Part shown: positions 34,186-43,400 of the stretch, piece by piece | Layout of the letters: each line of letters starts with the position of its first letter | Position numbering within the stretch: the stretch's first letter is position 1 | NCBI GenBank assembly: GCA_934699705.1 | Contig: CAKUXD010000001.1 | Coordinates: 59,824 to 123,823, forward strand | Reading direction: 5' to 3' | DNA: 64,000 nucleotides | Origin: an uncultured Candidatus Melainabacteria bacterium | Lineage (GTDB): Bacteria; Cyanobacteriota; Vampirovibrionia; Gastranaerophilales; Gastranaerophilaceae | Program-made: the position numbers and the translations under genes | Notes under the pieces: model-generated | The model's input: only the letters and a program-made list of their open reading frames with translations | Told to the model about the DNA's origin: nothing | Databases searched by the model: none

Positions 34186-34887
34186 ATGGAAAGAGAGAAG
34201 AAGTTTAATAGTGAGGCAGGTACTAATCCGTTTACTTTGCCTGAAAAGTTTAAACAAGCAACAAGTCCGTTTAAAATTGACGGATATGATTCCACTATGC
34301 TTGAAGATAGAGCCTATTTAAAAATTGAAAACGAAATGCTAAAGTTAGAATATAGAATAAATCAATTGGAAGAGGACTTAATGATTATCAATGATGAAAT
34401 TCAAGCGGCAATTAACATCGATGATTCTTCGAGATTTGAGTTTTTGAAATCGAAAAAAAGGACAATCGAAAAAGAGCTTGATGAATTGAACGACAAATAT
34501 TTTGATATTGGAGCAATGTCAAAATTTACAACTATTGTAACTTCGATTTTTAGAAATAAACCTAAAATTTTAAAAAAAATTTCACAAGGAATTAAGCATT
34601 TCTTTCAAAAATATGTTTTAGCGAACATTTCTAAAAGATTGAATTTAACTTTTAATCTGCGTGAGTCTTTGTCAAAATTAGCAGATATAAACCGAAGTGT
34701 AGATGAATTGATAAGTCTTAGAATTCCATTCGGCGGACTTACAGGAAGATACGAACGCCTTACAGGATATATTAATAAAGCAAATGATATACACGCGAAA
34801 ATTGTAAAGCGTGTAAATGATTTCGAAGAAACAAAACTTCCGCCAAAACAAGTAGGATTAGGAAGTTTATTAGATGTAAGACAATAG
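34186..34887 (+). CDS. Hypothetical coiled-coil protein, 233 residues
   Basis: Cytoplasmic, with a strong coiled coil at 50-105 ('LKLEYRINQLEEDLMIINDE', 'KSKKRTIEKELDELND') and a second helical half containing 'KLADINRSVDELISLRIPFGG'. The N-terminus is polar with 'TNPFTLPEKFKQ'. No signal peptide or known domain. It sits alone between nifS and gatA with its own terminator. Confidence 0.7.
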   Translation: MEREKKFNSEAGTNPFTLPEKFKQATSPFKIDGYDSTMLEDRAYLKIENEMLKLEYRINQLEEDLMIINDEIQAAINIDDSSRFEFLKSKKRTIEKELDELNDKYFDIGAMSKFTTIVTSIFRNKPKILKKISQGIKHFFQKYVLANISKRLNLTFNLRESLSKLADINRSVDELISLRIPFGGLTGRYERLTGYINKANDIHAKIVKRVNDFEETKLPPKQVGLGSLLDVRQ

Positions 34888-34914
34888 GATACAATCCAAT
34901 TAGCACATAAAATG

Positions 34915-34944
34915 AAAAAGCACAATTTATTTGTGCTTTTTTGC
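34915..34944 (+). terminator. Rho-independent terminator
   Basis: AAAAAGCACAA, 5-nt loop, TTGTGCTTTTT, further T. It ends the gene at 34887 before gatA. Confidence 0.88.
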
Positions 34945-34987
34945 TGTTTGAATTATAATAAACATATCAAGAATTAAGGAGAAAAAG

Positions 34988-36451
34988 ATGAACGAACTTT
35001 TGAAAAAAAGTGCTTCAGAACAAAGAAAAGCACTTTTAAATAAAGAAATTTCAGCAGTTGAATTGGTTAATGCAACTTACGAAAGAATTGATGAGGTTGA
35101 GGATAAAGTAAAAGCCTTCAATTCATTAACAAAAGATACAGCTTTGGAAACAGCAAAAAAAGTAGATGAAAAAATTGCAAAAGGTGAAGAATTACCGTTG
35201 TTAGCTGGTATTCCACTTGTTTTGAAAGATAATATGAATTTAGTAGGTTCAAAAACGACTGCTTCAAGTAAAATTTTGGAAAACTTTGTTTCTCCATATA
35301 ATGCAACAATTACAGACAAATTGTTAAATAATTTAGTTCCAATTATTGCGAAAGCTAATCTTGATGAGTTTGCGATGGGTTCTTCAAATGAAAACTCTGC
35401 ATTTGGCAAGGTTCACAATCCTTGGAATTTGAATAAAGTTCCAGGTGGTTCTTCAGGTGGTTCTGCTGCGTCAGTTGCAGCTTGCGAGGCTACTTTATCA
35501 TTAGGTTCTGATACAGGTGGAAGTATTCGTCTTCCTGCAAGTTTTTGCGGTATTGTAGGTATGAAACCGACTTATGGACGCGTTTCAAGATATGGTTTGA
35601 TTGCGTTTGCTTCTTCTTTAGACCAAATTGGTCCATTTGCAAGAACAGTTGAAGATGCTGCAACTTTATTACAAGTAATCTCTGGGCATGATGCAAAAGA
35701 TTCAACTTCTTTAGATGTTCCAGTTGAAGATTATGTGAAATCTTTAAATAATGATATTAAAGGCAGAAAAATCGGCGTAATTAAAGAATTGATGGGCGAG
35801 GGGCTTTCTGATGATGTTAGAAAAGCAATTGATTTAGCAATTGACACTTATAAACAACAAGGTGCAGAGATTGTAGAACTTTCTTTACCAAGTTTAAAAT
35901 ATTCAATCGGTATTTATTATATTTTAGCAACTGCTGAATGTAGTTCAAACTTAGCTCGTTTTGATGGTGTTAAATATGGATATCGTTGCACAGACGCAGA
36001 TTGCTTGTTAGATATGTACACAAAAACAAGGGCAGAAGGCTTTGGTCCAGAAGTTAAACGTAGAATAATGCTTGGAACTTATGCGTTATCTTCTGGTTAT
36101 TATGATGCATATTATAAAAAAGCTCAACAAATGAGAAGATTAGTTAAGGAAGATTTTGATAAAGCCTTTGAAAAAGTTGATGCTTTAATCTCTCCAACTT
36201 GCCCAAATACTGCATTTGATATCGGTGCAAGAACGGAAGATCCTTTAGCAATGTACTTAACTGATATAGCAACAATTTCTGCAAATTTGGCAGGTATTCC
36301 AGGAATAAGTGTTCCGGCAGGTTTTGATAAAGACGGCATGCCTATTGGTTTACAAATTCTAGCTCCTCAAATGAAAGAGGCTGATTTGTTTAACTTCTCT
36401 TATAAATTTGAACAAGAACACGATTTCTATAAACAAGTTGCAAATGTGTAA
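34988..36451 (+). CDS. gatA: Asp-tRNA(Asn)/Glu-tRNA(Gln) amidotransferase subunit A
   Basis: 487 residues. The amidase signature is complete: catalytic Lys in 'GIPLVLKDNMN', 'PGGSSGGSAASVAA' with cis-Ser, and the nucleophile Ser in 'GSDTGGSIRLPASFCG'. It releases ammonia from glutamine for GatB. It is monocistronic, with AAGGAG upstream and a strong hairpin downstream. gatB is at 28648 and gatC is not in the window. Confidence 0.97.
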   Translation: MNELLKKSASEQRKALLNKEISAVELVNATYERIDEVEDKVKAFNSLTKDTALETAKKVDEKIAKGEELPLLAGIPLVLKDNMNLVGSKTTASSKILENFVSPYNATITDKLLNNLVPIIAKANLDEFAMGSSNENSAFGKVHNPWNLNKVPGGSSGGSAASVAACEATLSLGSDTGGSIRLPASFCGIVGMKPTYGRVSRYGLIAFASSLDQIGPFARTVEDAATLLQVISGHDAKDSTSLDVPVEDYVKSLNNDIKGRKIGVIKELMGEGLSDDVRKAIDLAIDTYKQQGAEIVELSLPSLKYSIGIYYILATAECSSNLARFDGVKYGYRCTDADCLLDMYTKTRAEGFGPEVKRRIMLGTYALSSGYYDAYYKKAQQMRRLVKEDFDKAFEKVDALISPTCPNTAFDIGARTEDPLAMYLTDIATISANLAGIPGISVPAGFDKDGMPIGLQILAPQMKEADLFNFSYKFEQEHDFYKQVANV

Positions 36452-36469
36452 TTTGTAAAAAATATAATA

Positions 36470-36506
36470 AAGTATCGCCGTTGGCTTTGCCAACGGCGAT
36501 ACTTTT
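36470..36506 (+). terminator. GC-rich perfect hairpin terminator of gatA
   Basis: AAGTATCGCCGTTGGC, TTT loop, exact complement, then TT. A 16-bp perfect stem with a triloop, far richer in GC than its surroundings. Confidence 0.85.
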
Positions 36507-36568
36507 CATTTATATGTTTTTAGAAAAATATAATTGTAACAACATGTTAAATATCCACATTTTAAGTA

Positions 36569-36596
36569 TAAAGTTTTAATTATGATATGACGATAA
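36569..36596 (+). promoter_or_regulatory. Sigma-28-type promoter of the 36633 gene
   Basis: TAAAGTTT, 12 nt, GACGATAA: one mismatch to the consensus apart from one extra spacer base. It ends 36 nt before the ATG. Confidence 0.65.
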
Positions 36597-36632
36597 CATG
36601 TTATATAAATTGACGTCTCGGAGTGTGTATAT

Positions 36633-38150
36633 ATGACAGATTTAAATTCATTAACAATGTTATATCAGAGAAAACAAGCACAAATTGCTTCTTTAGGTGA
36701 AAAGAAGAGTTCTGTTGAAGGTGAAGTTAAGACTTTAAATACAGATACGTCAACAGCAAAAACTACTCTTGATAATAGTAAAACATCGTTGTCTGATGCA
36801 ACTGAGGCACATGCAAATTTTCAAGTTCCAGATGTTATAGATAAACCAGATAGAGCAAGTTTTACAAAACTTGATGAGGAAACAGGCGAAGAAGTTTTTG
36901 ATGAAGCGTCATTTAATGCTGAAAATGAAAAATATCTTGAATCAGTAAAGGCTCATGACGAAGCTGTTAAAAAGAAAGAGGAATTACAAATAACAGTTCA
37001 ACAAAAAACAGAGGAAGTTTCAAATGCTGAAACTTCATATAATGATTTAACATCGGCTACACAAAATAAAGAACAAGAGCTTACGACCGTAAGCAATAAT
37101 ATGGATATGTCGATGAGAGAATTGTCGGATTTAGATGCACAAATACAGACTTTAAAACAAGAAGAACAAGTTGCAAAAACTGAAGCTTCAAAAGAAACCC
37201 CAAATGAAGTTAATAATGTAGCAAATTCAGAAGAAACAGAATCTAAAAAAGATGTTACTGTTGATGTTCCTGTGCAAAATAATAAAGGCTGGGAATATTA
37301 TGCAAAATTAGAATTAGAAGCAGAACATGAAGGTGAAGAAGGTTACAAACCTTCGGCTTCCGAGTTAAATGCAAAAGCAAAAGAGGTAATGCAACGTAAT
37401 ATTGAAAACGGCAATGTTAATAAAAAAGGTAATTTAGTTATAGGAACACCACAGAATCCAAAATATGTAACGTTAAATGGTGATGTTGATACATCAGGTT
37501 TGCAATCAACAGACCAAGCGTTAGTAAAATATAATCAAGGTCAAGAAATCCTTGCTGAAGAAGCACGAGCTAAAGCAGAGGCAGAGGCTGAAGCTAAAGC
37601 AAAAGAAGAGGCTGCTGTAAAAAAACGTGAAATTGCAATTAAAAAAGGCAAAAAAGATGCTGAAGCGGCATTAAAAAAAGAATTAAAAAACATGTCTAAG
37701 GCAGATATTCAAAAAATGAATAATGCAAAAGACATGTCTGAAAGTGAAATTAAAAAAGCCTCTAATGAAGCAATTGATATTTTTTCTAAATCGGTAGGTG
37801 CTACTGATGATTTTGGTCAAAATATTGGAAAAATATCTGGTCGTTTGGCTAAAAAATATGGCGCTAAAAATGCTCAAAAGATTTTAGGAACTGTTTGTAA
37901 TATGGCTGCTAAAAAAGCAGGTAAGTTAGTTCCTGGCCTAAATGGTGCTTCATTTGCTTACGGAGCTGCAAAAGTAGCAAACGGTGATAAGAGTGGTTAC
38001 TACGATATGGTAGATGTTGCTGTGTCTTATATTCCAGTAATTGGAACTGCAATATCATTGATAGGAACTGAAAATATAGCTAATGTTATTCAATCTGAAA
38101 CTACCAAAAAGGCTATGAATAATCTACATTCATTACCACAATTACGTTAA
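36633..38150 (+). CDS. Coiled-coil protein with hydrophobic C-terminal domain, candidate exported effector
   Basis: 505 residues with no N-terminal signal. Residues 1-190 form long coiled coils ('RKQAQIASLGEKKSSVEGEV' and similar). 190-310 are polar. 310-370 are Ala/Lys/Glu helix. The last 130 residues are Gly/Ala-rich, with two hydrophobic hairpin-like segments ('GKLVPGLNGASFAYGAAKVA', 'MVDVAVSYIPVIGTAISLIG'), a layout seen in pore-forming or translocator-type proteins. The sigma-28-type promoter ties it to the hook-like proteins. Function unknown; export is inferred. It is convergent with the DHH gene, with a terminator between. Confidence 0.65.
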   Translation: MTDLNSLTMLYQRKQAQIASLGEKKSSVEGEVKTLNTDTSTAKTTLDNSKTSLSDATEAHANFQVPDVIDKPDRASFTKLDEETGEEVFDEASFNAENEKYLESVKAHDEAVKKKEELQITVQQKTEEVSNAETSYNDLTSATQNKEQELTTVSNNMDMSMRELSDLDAQIQTLKQEEQVAKTEASKETPNEVNNVANSEETESKKDVTVDVPVQNNKGWEYYAKLELEAEHEGEEGYKPSASELNAKAKEVMQRNIENGNVNKKGNLVIGTPQNPKYVTLNGDVDTSGLQSTDQALVKYNQGQEILAEEARAKAEAEAEAKAKEEAAVKKREIAIKKGKKDAEAALKKELKNMSKADIQKMNNAKDMSESEIKKASNEAIDIFSKSVGATDDFGQNIGKISGRLAKKYGAKNAQKILGTVCNMAAKKAGKLVPGLNGASFAYGAAKVANGDKSGYYDMVDVAVSYIPVIGTAISLIGTENIANVIQSETTKKAMNNLHSLPQLR

Positions 38151-38163
38151 ACACATAAAAAAT

Positions 38164-38196
38164 AAGCTCTAACTTTTGTTAGAGCTTGCTTTTTTT
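38164..38196. terminator. Terminator between convergent genes
   Basis: AAGCTCTAAC, TTTT, GTTAGAGCTT, then GC and a T7 run. A-rich flanks allow use from either side. Confidence 0.88.
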
Positions 38197-38206
38197 ATGT
38201 GTATTA

Positions 38207-39142
38207 TTAATGAACGTAAGTATTAATATTGCTAATAATATCTTTTAATACAGCATCAGCTTCGGCGTGTGGAACTTGGCAAGTACCAGCGTTTCTATGA
38301 CCGCCACCACCGTGTTCAGACATTAATTCAGCTACATTTAATTGAGATGTTCTGTTTAGAACTGATTTACCAACCGCAAATACTGTTTTTGTACCATCGT
38401 TACCCATAATTTTGTGGATAGAGATGTTGCATTGTGGGTATAAAGCGTAAATCATAAATCTGTTACCAATGTGAATTGTGTCTTCGTCTTTATAATTAAC
38501 AAGAACAACTTTGTCGTGAACAGTTGAACAACGTTTTAATTGTTTTATAAATTCTTCTTGTTCAAGTCTGTAAAAATCAATACGTGCCTTGATATCAGGT
38601 GCATCAAGAATTTCTTCAATGTCAGAAGTCGATTGAATGATATCAATTACATATCTCATAAAGTCGAAATTTTTAAGTCTGAAACGGCTGTCATATCTTC
38701 CCAGACCAGTTCTTGGGTCAAGAAGATAGTTCAACATTAACCAGCCTTTTGGATTTTTAATTTCTTCTTCTGTTACGTTACCTGAATCAGCTTTATCTAC
38801 TGCATCAAGCATATCAGACCATTCTTTAGGGAATTTATCAGCTCCGCCAAAGTATTCATAAATAACTCTTGTTGCTGATTTTGCAACAGGGTTAATAATG
38901 TGGTTTGATTTTCTGCTATATGCTCTTACGTCTTCTGAAAAATGGTGGTCGAAAACGAAATGAGCATTTTCGTGATATGGTAAATTGGTAATAATATCGT
39001 TATCTGTTACTTCAATTTTACCGTCTTGAACATCTTTTGGATGACAAAATTGAATTTTGTCAATAAGTCCAAATTTTTTCAATAGAGTTGCTGACATTAT
39101 GCCATCTAAATCGGCACGAGTTAACAATTTGTATTTGTTCAT
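38207..39142 (-). CDS. DHH/DHHA1 family phosphoesterase
   Basis: 311 residues. Metal-binding Asp motif 'LTRADLDGIMSA', then 'HFVFDHHFSED' (the DHH core) and a C-terminal DHHA1 'EHGGGGHRNAGTCQVP'. The family includes exopolyphosphatases, oligoribonucleases (NrnA) and c-di-AMP phosphodiesterases. The sequence alone does not separate these, though the small size without extra domains fits NrnA or pyrophosphatase-like members. AAGGAT precedes the ATG. Confidence 0.85.
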   Translation of the reverse strand: MNKYKLLTRADLDGIMSATLLKKFGLIDKIQFCHPKDVQDGKIEVTDNDIITNLPYHENAHFVFDHHFSEDVRAYSRKSNHIINPVAKSATRVIYEYFGGADKFPKEWSDMLDAVDKADSGNVTEEEIKNPKGWLMLNYLLDPRTGLGRYDSRFRLKNFDFMRYVIDIIQSTSDIEEILDAPDIKARIDFYRLEQEEFIKQLKRCSTVHDKVVLVNYKDEDTIHIGNRFMIYALYPQCNISIHKIMGNDGTKTVFAVGKSVLNRTSQLNVAELMSEHGGGGHRNAGTCQVPHAEADAVLKDIISNINTYVH

Positions 39143-39164
39143 TTTTTATCCTTTTCAATTACCG

Positions 39165-39626
39165 CTATTTTACAATTTTTGATATAGAATCTGTGATGTC
39201 TGTTCCACCGTAAAGAACAACACCTTTTGCTAAAACTAAATCATAACCAGCTTTTTTTGATTCTGTTTGAATAGTTTTTGAAATTGATTTGTCAATTTCA
39301 GCTAATTTTTTTGAATAGTTTTTGTCATTAGTATTTTTTACATAAGACAAATCGTTTTCATATTTTTTAACCAAAGCTTCTTTTTTTGCTTTATCGGTTT
39401 CTTTAGCAATATCAGCTTGAGCCTTGTTAATCATATTTTTCATTTCTTCCATTTTTTTAGCCTGTTCAGCTTTCAAATTAGCAACTTGCTTAGATGATGT
39501 TACAACTTTTTGCACATCTACTACTGCAACCTTGTAATTTGCTGGAACACCAGATATTGCGAAGTTACTTGTGCTTAAACCAAGTATAAATGCGAAAAGT
39601 GCGATGCTAATAAATTTTTTGTTCAT
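39165..39626 (-). CDS. ompH: OmpH/Skp-like periplasmic chaperone
   Basis: 153 residues. A signal peptide (to about residue 27) is followed by 'YKVAVVDVQKVVTSSKQVANL', the beta/OmpH opening, and then long helical tentacles rich in Lys and Ala. Skp carries unfolded outer-membrane proteins across the periplasm. It follows the AsmA-like gene on the same strand, consistent with an envelope-assembly cluster. Its presence supports a diderm cell. Confidence 0.88.
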   Translation of the reverse strand: MNKKFISIALFAFILGLSTSNFAISGVPANYKVAVVDVQKVVTSSKQVANLKAEQAKKMEEMKNMINKAQADIAKETDKAKKEALVKKYENDLSYVKNTNDKNYSKKLAEIDKSISKTIQTESKKAGYDLVLAKGVVLYGGTDITDSISKIVK

Positions 39627-39717
39627 TTATATCTCTCCTTTGTTTAAAGTTATTCTAATATAAAAAAACATAAAAGTCCAATATGTTAAATAGTTTAATT
39701 GGGCAATAAAATAAATT

Positions 39718-42700
39718 TTAATTCTTTAAGTTAGGCAATTTATTTATAAAATCAGCAACGCCGTTATTGTTCATTGGCGTTTGCGGAATATTTTGTTGAG
39801 GTTGAGTTGGTTGAACTTTTATAACTTTATTTAAAACATTTTGAACTGCCTGTTGAGCTTGTTGTTGTGTGTTTGAGATTGTATTTTGGGTTGTAGTTGT
39901 TTGTTGTACTGCTTCTGCTTTTGGTGTTGCTAACCATTTGAAATATTTTACAGCACTTGCAGAGTCAATAATTCCTTCAACTGCGGCTTTAAATTCTTTT
40001 GTGTTACTTTGAGCAGGTGAAAGTTCGGGAAGTAGTGTTAAATTTTCTCCGCTTGGATTTGTTGTTATTTGATTGATTAAAGATGAAGTTACTTGTCCGA
40101 TTTTTGGAATTGATGCGATTAAACTATTAACAGAAAAATTGCCGATAGGTCCAAGAACGTCAACAACTTCGTTTGACAGTCTGCCTAAAATAATTAAACT
40201 TGCATAATTGTTTAAGATGTTATATCGACCTCGAATATACATACTCATTGCAGGACCAGAGGTTTGAACTTTTTCTAAGTTTGCCCAACCGTTAGAAAGA
40301 TGTACAACGCCTTTTATATACTTAAAATCACCAGTTTTTTTAACTTTTACTGTGCCAACTACCGCGCCCATAGTGGTTTTCAGAAGATTATTTGCAAGAA
40401 TGTTTTGAGCATATAACAAGTTTTCAAGTTTTCCTAAAGTACCCATTTGACCGTTTAGAACCTGAAATTTTACATCACCTTTTAAACTTTGAATTATCTG
40501 AACATCTGTTAAGCCTCTTGCTGTAATATTGTTTGCATCAAAATCAAGTGAACCTTGCATTAAGTTTTTAATACCTGTTGCAGCATAAGTTGCAGTCAAT
40601 GCAGCTAAATTTCTACCTTGCAGATTAATTTTTGTACTTGAGTAGAGCAAGTTGTAATCTACATTTCCGACAATTTTTCCGCCGTAAGCAATGGCTTCAA
40701 TATCAGTAATTTTGCATAAATTGTTGTATAAATTAAAGTTTGCAAAAATATTTGTCGCAACGATAGTGCCAGATTGCAATCTATCAATTTTAGATTTACC
40801 ATTTACAACAGTTATTCCAGCGTTTGTCCCTGGGGCAATTTCGCTTTGTGGAAGTTTTGCAATTGTTTGCATCATTGTGTCTGCGTTTAAATTTGTTGCG
40901 TTAAATTCCATTGAACGAATATAAATACCTTTGTTGAAGTTGCTATTCATTGTTGCAACTATATTTATAACAGAATCGGCAACATTTAACTGGTTACAAA
41001 AAATATCTATAACATTTTTTGTCGCGTTAACTGTTAAATTTTTTCCACTTACGTTTAACGTTGGAATTCTAAGTGTCGGAATGTTTATCATACCTGTAAT
41101 AACTGGGTTTGCAGTAGTTCCTGAAACATTAATATCACCTTTGATTTGGGCTTTTGAACCAGCAAAAGAAGGTATTGAAACAGTAATTTGCGAAGGTATT
41201 GTGATGTTTAAGGCAGATATTTGTTGAACTTTTGATGATAAGTTATTAATAAGCCCTTTTATAGAAATAACTTTTGTTGAACCAGCAAGATTGTTGTTAA
41301 AATTATCACCCAGACCTCTGTTTGTGGAAAGCGCGTTAATGCTTAAATCCTCAATCTTTAGGGCATTATTTTCAATTTTTAATGACGCATTGATAAGTGA
41401 AGTTTTACCGTTTAGGGAGTATATATCCACTATTGATAGGTGATTGGTATTGTTCGCTAAAATTTGTCCTTTTATATGTTGAACTTTATCATTGCCTGTA
41501 ATTGTGATTGCAAGCGGTAATTTACCAGTTGCTTTAACAGTTTTTCTTATGTTTTTATCTAAAGAATTTCTTAGGTCGTTTGCTACAAGTTTGCCTACAA
41601 CTGAAATATCAATGTTTATTTTTGGACTCGAATAGTCAAAAATGTGTCCTAAAATAGATAATTTAGAGTTATTTAAGTTTACATAAACATCATCAAATTT
41701 AATGTCTTTTTCGTTAAAACTGATTTTTGAATTTGGTATCGAAAAAGTAGGTAAGCCTTTAATTATTACTTTTAAACCTGAAATGGCACAAATTCCATTT
41801 GTTTTAGCTCCATTTGTTTCAGCTTCAATTTTTGCGTTTGATAAAAAAATTGTTGCTTTATTTGGTTTATTGTAAATGTTTAAATCGTTCAAAAGAATGT
41901 TGATTTGCGGTTTTACTGTATCGAGTTTACCTTTAATCGTACCATTAAGAGTAATTAGTCCAGATTTAATGATATTTTCGTTGAGTAATTTTATTTGCCC
42001 AAGTGCTAATATACCTGCTTTTACAGGGATTTTATCTGCAAGAATGCTTAAATTAGCATAAGCATTTGAATTTATTGCGCCTTTTATAGAAATTGGTGCA
42101 CCATTAAAGTTTGCAGATGCGTTATTTATGTTTATTTGATTTGATGAAAAGTCAACGTTGGCATTTATGTTTTTTAGTGCAACATTATATATATTATAAA
42201 AAATGTTCGCATCAGTAATTTTTAAATAACCATTAGAATTAATTGTTTTAAAATCACTTTTGATATTAAAGTTAGCATTAATTATGCCATTTGCCTGTAT
42301 GCCGTTTATGTTACTTAAACCAAAGGCGTTAAGTGAGGCATTTATCAGTGCAAAAACACTTTTTAATTCCAAATGTTTGCTATTTACATTTAAGACTATA
42401 TATTGTTTTTTACCGTATTGAAATAGACCGTCAATATTTGCTTTTTCGTTTTTGCCTGTGTATATATCAGATAAAAATTTTATTGTATCGCCGTAAATTC
42501 CTAAATCAATTCTGCTTTCTGGCAATTGTGTTCCCTGAACTTTTACTGATAAATTTTGAATACTTGCAGTACCGTAAGTTTTTAAATCATCAAAAGAGCC
42601 TTTTAATTTTACATTTGCAATTACTCTTGCTGTTAAATTTAATTTATAAATATTGTTTAAAATCTCCGTAATATTAACTCTTTTGCTATTACTTTCAGTT

Positions 42701-43389
42701 GTTTGCTGATTTGTAAAATCAGGCATTACATGCGAAGTTATGTCAAGAAAATAAACAAACTGTTTTCTGTCCTGTAAAAAAATTTCACCGTTCGCTTTAA
42801 GTTTTATTCTTTTGTTTAGATGAAAATCAGTAATCTTTAAGTCGGAACCTTTTATTGCATATTTTTTATCTGCCGAAATATCATGTAAAGTTATAGAATA
42901 TTTGTTTGCTGAAATATTTGGCATGTTTTCTGAAAATTCTAACCCATAAGGTAAGAGGTTAGAGGTTTGTTCAGAGTTTTCACCTTCGTTTGTCGGAATA
43001 AATTTTTCAATAGTAAAAGTTCCGTCATTTTCTACGCCAAGTCTTGCTATAACTTTGTCTAAAGCGATTTTATCAAGTTTTATTTTTTTGATTAATAAAT
43101 ATGGAATGGATACAGTAATGTCTAAATTGTCAACTTGACCGAATTTATCTCCGTTTTGATAAAAGGTGTTAATTTGACCAATTTTTAAGCCCGCAGATAA
43201 ATTCCACGCTGTTGATACTCTTATTTTTTCAGCTTTTATAATCAGCCCTTGATTGGCGTTACTACTGCTTTTTAATTCATAAGTGTAATCGTCTAGTTTT
43301 ACAAAAGCTGGAATTGCAAATAAAAAAGCCAAATATATTATTGCAAATATGCTACATAAAGTTATTAACGTTATTTTTAATGCCTTCAT
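39718..43389 (-). CDS. AsmA/TamB-superfamily giant envelope protein
   Basis: 1223 residues. One N-terminal membrane helix ('ITLITLCSIFAIIYLAFLFAIPAFV') anchors a periplasmic body made of repeated short beta segments with frequent Asn/Ile/Gly. The region 890-1090 has the AsmA-like C-terminal pattern ('GSLDFDANNITARGLTD', 'FKYIKGVVHLSNGWANLEKV'). The last 70 residues are Gln/Pro-rich. Such proteins form beta-groove bridges that move phospholipids to the outer membrane (YhdP/TamB model). It lies between tsaD and ompH on one strand with 11-nt and 91-nt gaps. Confidence 0.82.
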   Translation of the reverse strand: MKALKITLITLCSIFAIIYLAFLFAIPAFVKLDDYTYELKSSSNANQGLIIKAEKIRVSTAWNLSAGLKIGQINTFYQNGDKFGQVDNLDITVSIPYLLIKKIKLDKIALDKVIARLGVENDGTFTIEKFIPTNEGENSEQTSNLLPYGLEFSENMPNISANKYSITLHDISADKKYAIKGSDLKITDFHLNKRIKLKANGEIFLQDRKQFVYFLDITSHVMPDFTNQQTTESNSKRVNITEILNNIYKLNLTARVIANVKLKGSFDDLKTYGTASIQNLSVKVQGTQLPESRIDLGIYGDTIKFLSDIYTGKNEKANIDGLFQYGKKQYIVLNVNSKHLELKSVFALINASLNAFGLSNINGIQANGIINANFNIKSDFKTINSNGYLKITDANIFYNIYNVALKNINANVDFSSNQININNASANFNGAPISIKGAINSNAYANLSILADKIPVKAGILALGQIKLLNENIIKSGLITLNGTIKGKLDTVKPQINILLNDLNIYNKPNKATIFLSNAKIEAETNGAKTNGICAISGLKVIIKGLPTFSIPNSKISFNEKDIKFDDVYVNLNNSKLSILGHIFDYSSPKINIDISVVGKLVANDLRNSLDKNIRKTVKATGKLPLAITITGNDKVQHIKGQILANNTNHLSIVDIYSLNGKTSLINASLKIENNALKIEDLSINALSTNRGLGDNFNNNLAGSTKVISIKGLINNLSSKVQQISALNITIPSQITVSIPSFAGSKAQIKGDINVSGTTANPVITGMINIPTLRIPTLNVSGKNLTVNATKNVIDIFCNQLNVADSVINIVATMNSNFNKGIYIRSMEFNATNLNADTMMQTIAKLPQSEIAPGTNAGITVVNGKSKIDRLQSGTIVATNIFANFNLYNNLCKITDIEAIAYGGKIVGNVDYNLLYSSTKINLQGRNLAALTATYAATGIKNLMQGSLDFDANNITARGLTDVQIIQSLKGDVKFQVLNGQMGTLGKLENLLYAQNILANNLLKTTMGAVVGTVKVKKTGDFKYIKGVVHLSNGWANLEKVQTSGPAMSMYIRGRYNILNNYASLIILGRLSNEVVDVLGPIGNFSVNSLIASIPKIGQVTSSLINQITTNPSGENLTLLPELSPAQSNTKEFKAAVEGIIDSASAVKYFKWLATPKAEAVQQTTTTQNTISNTQQQAQQAVQNVLNKVIKVQPTQPQQNIPQTPMNNNGVADFINKLPNLKN

Positions 43390-43400
43390 TAAAAAATCCT

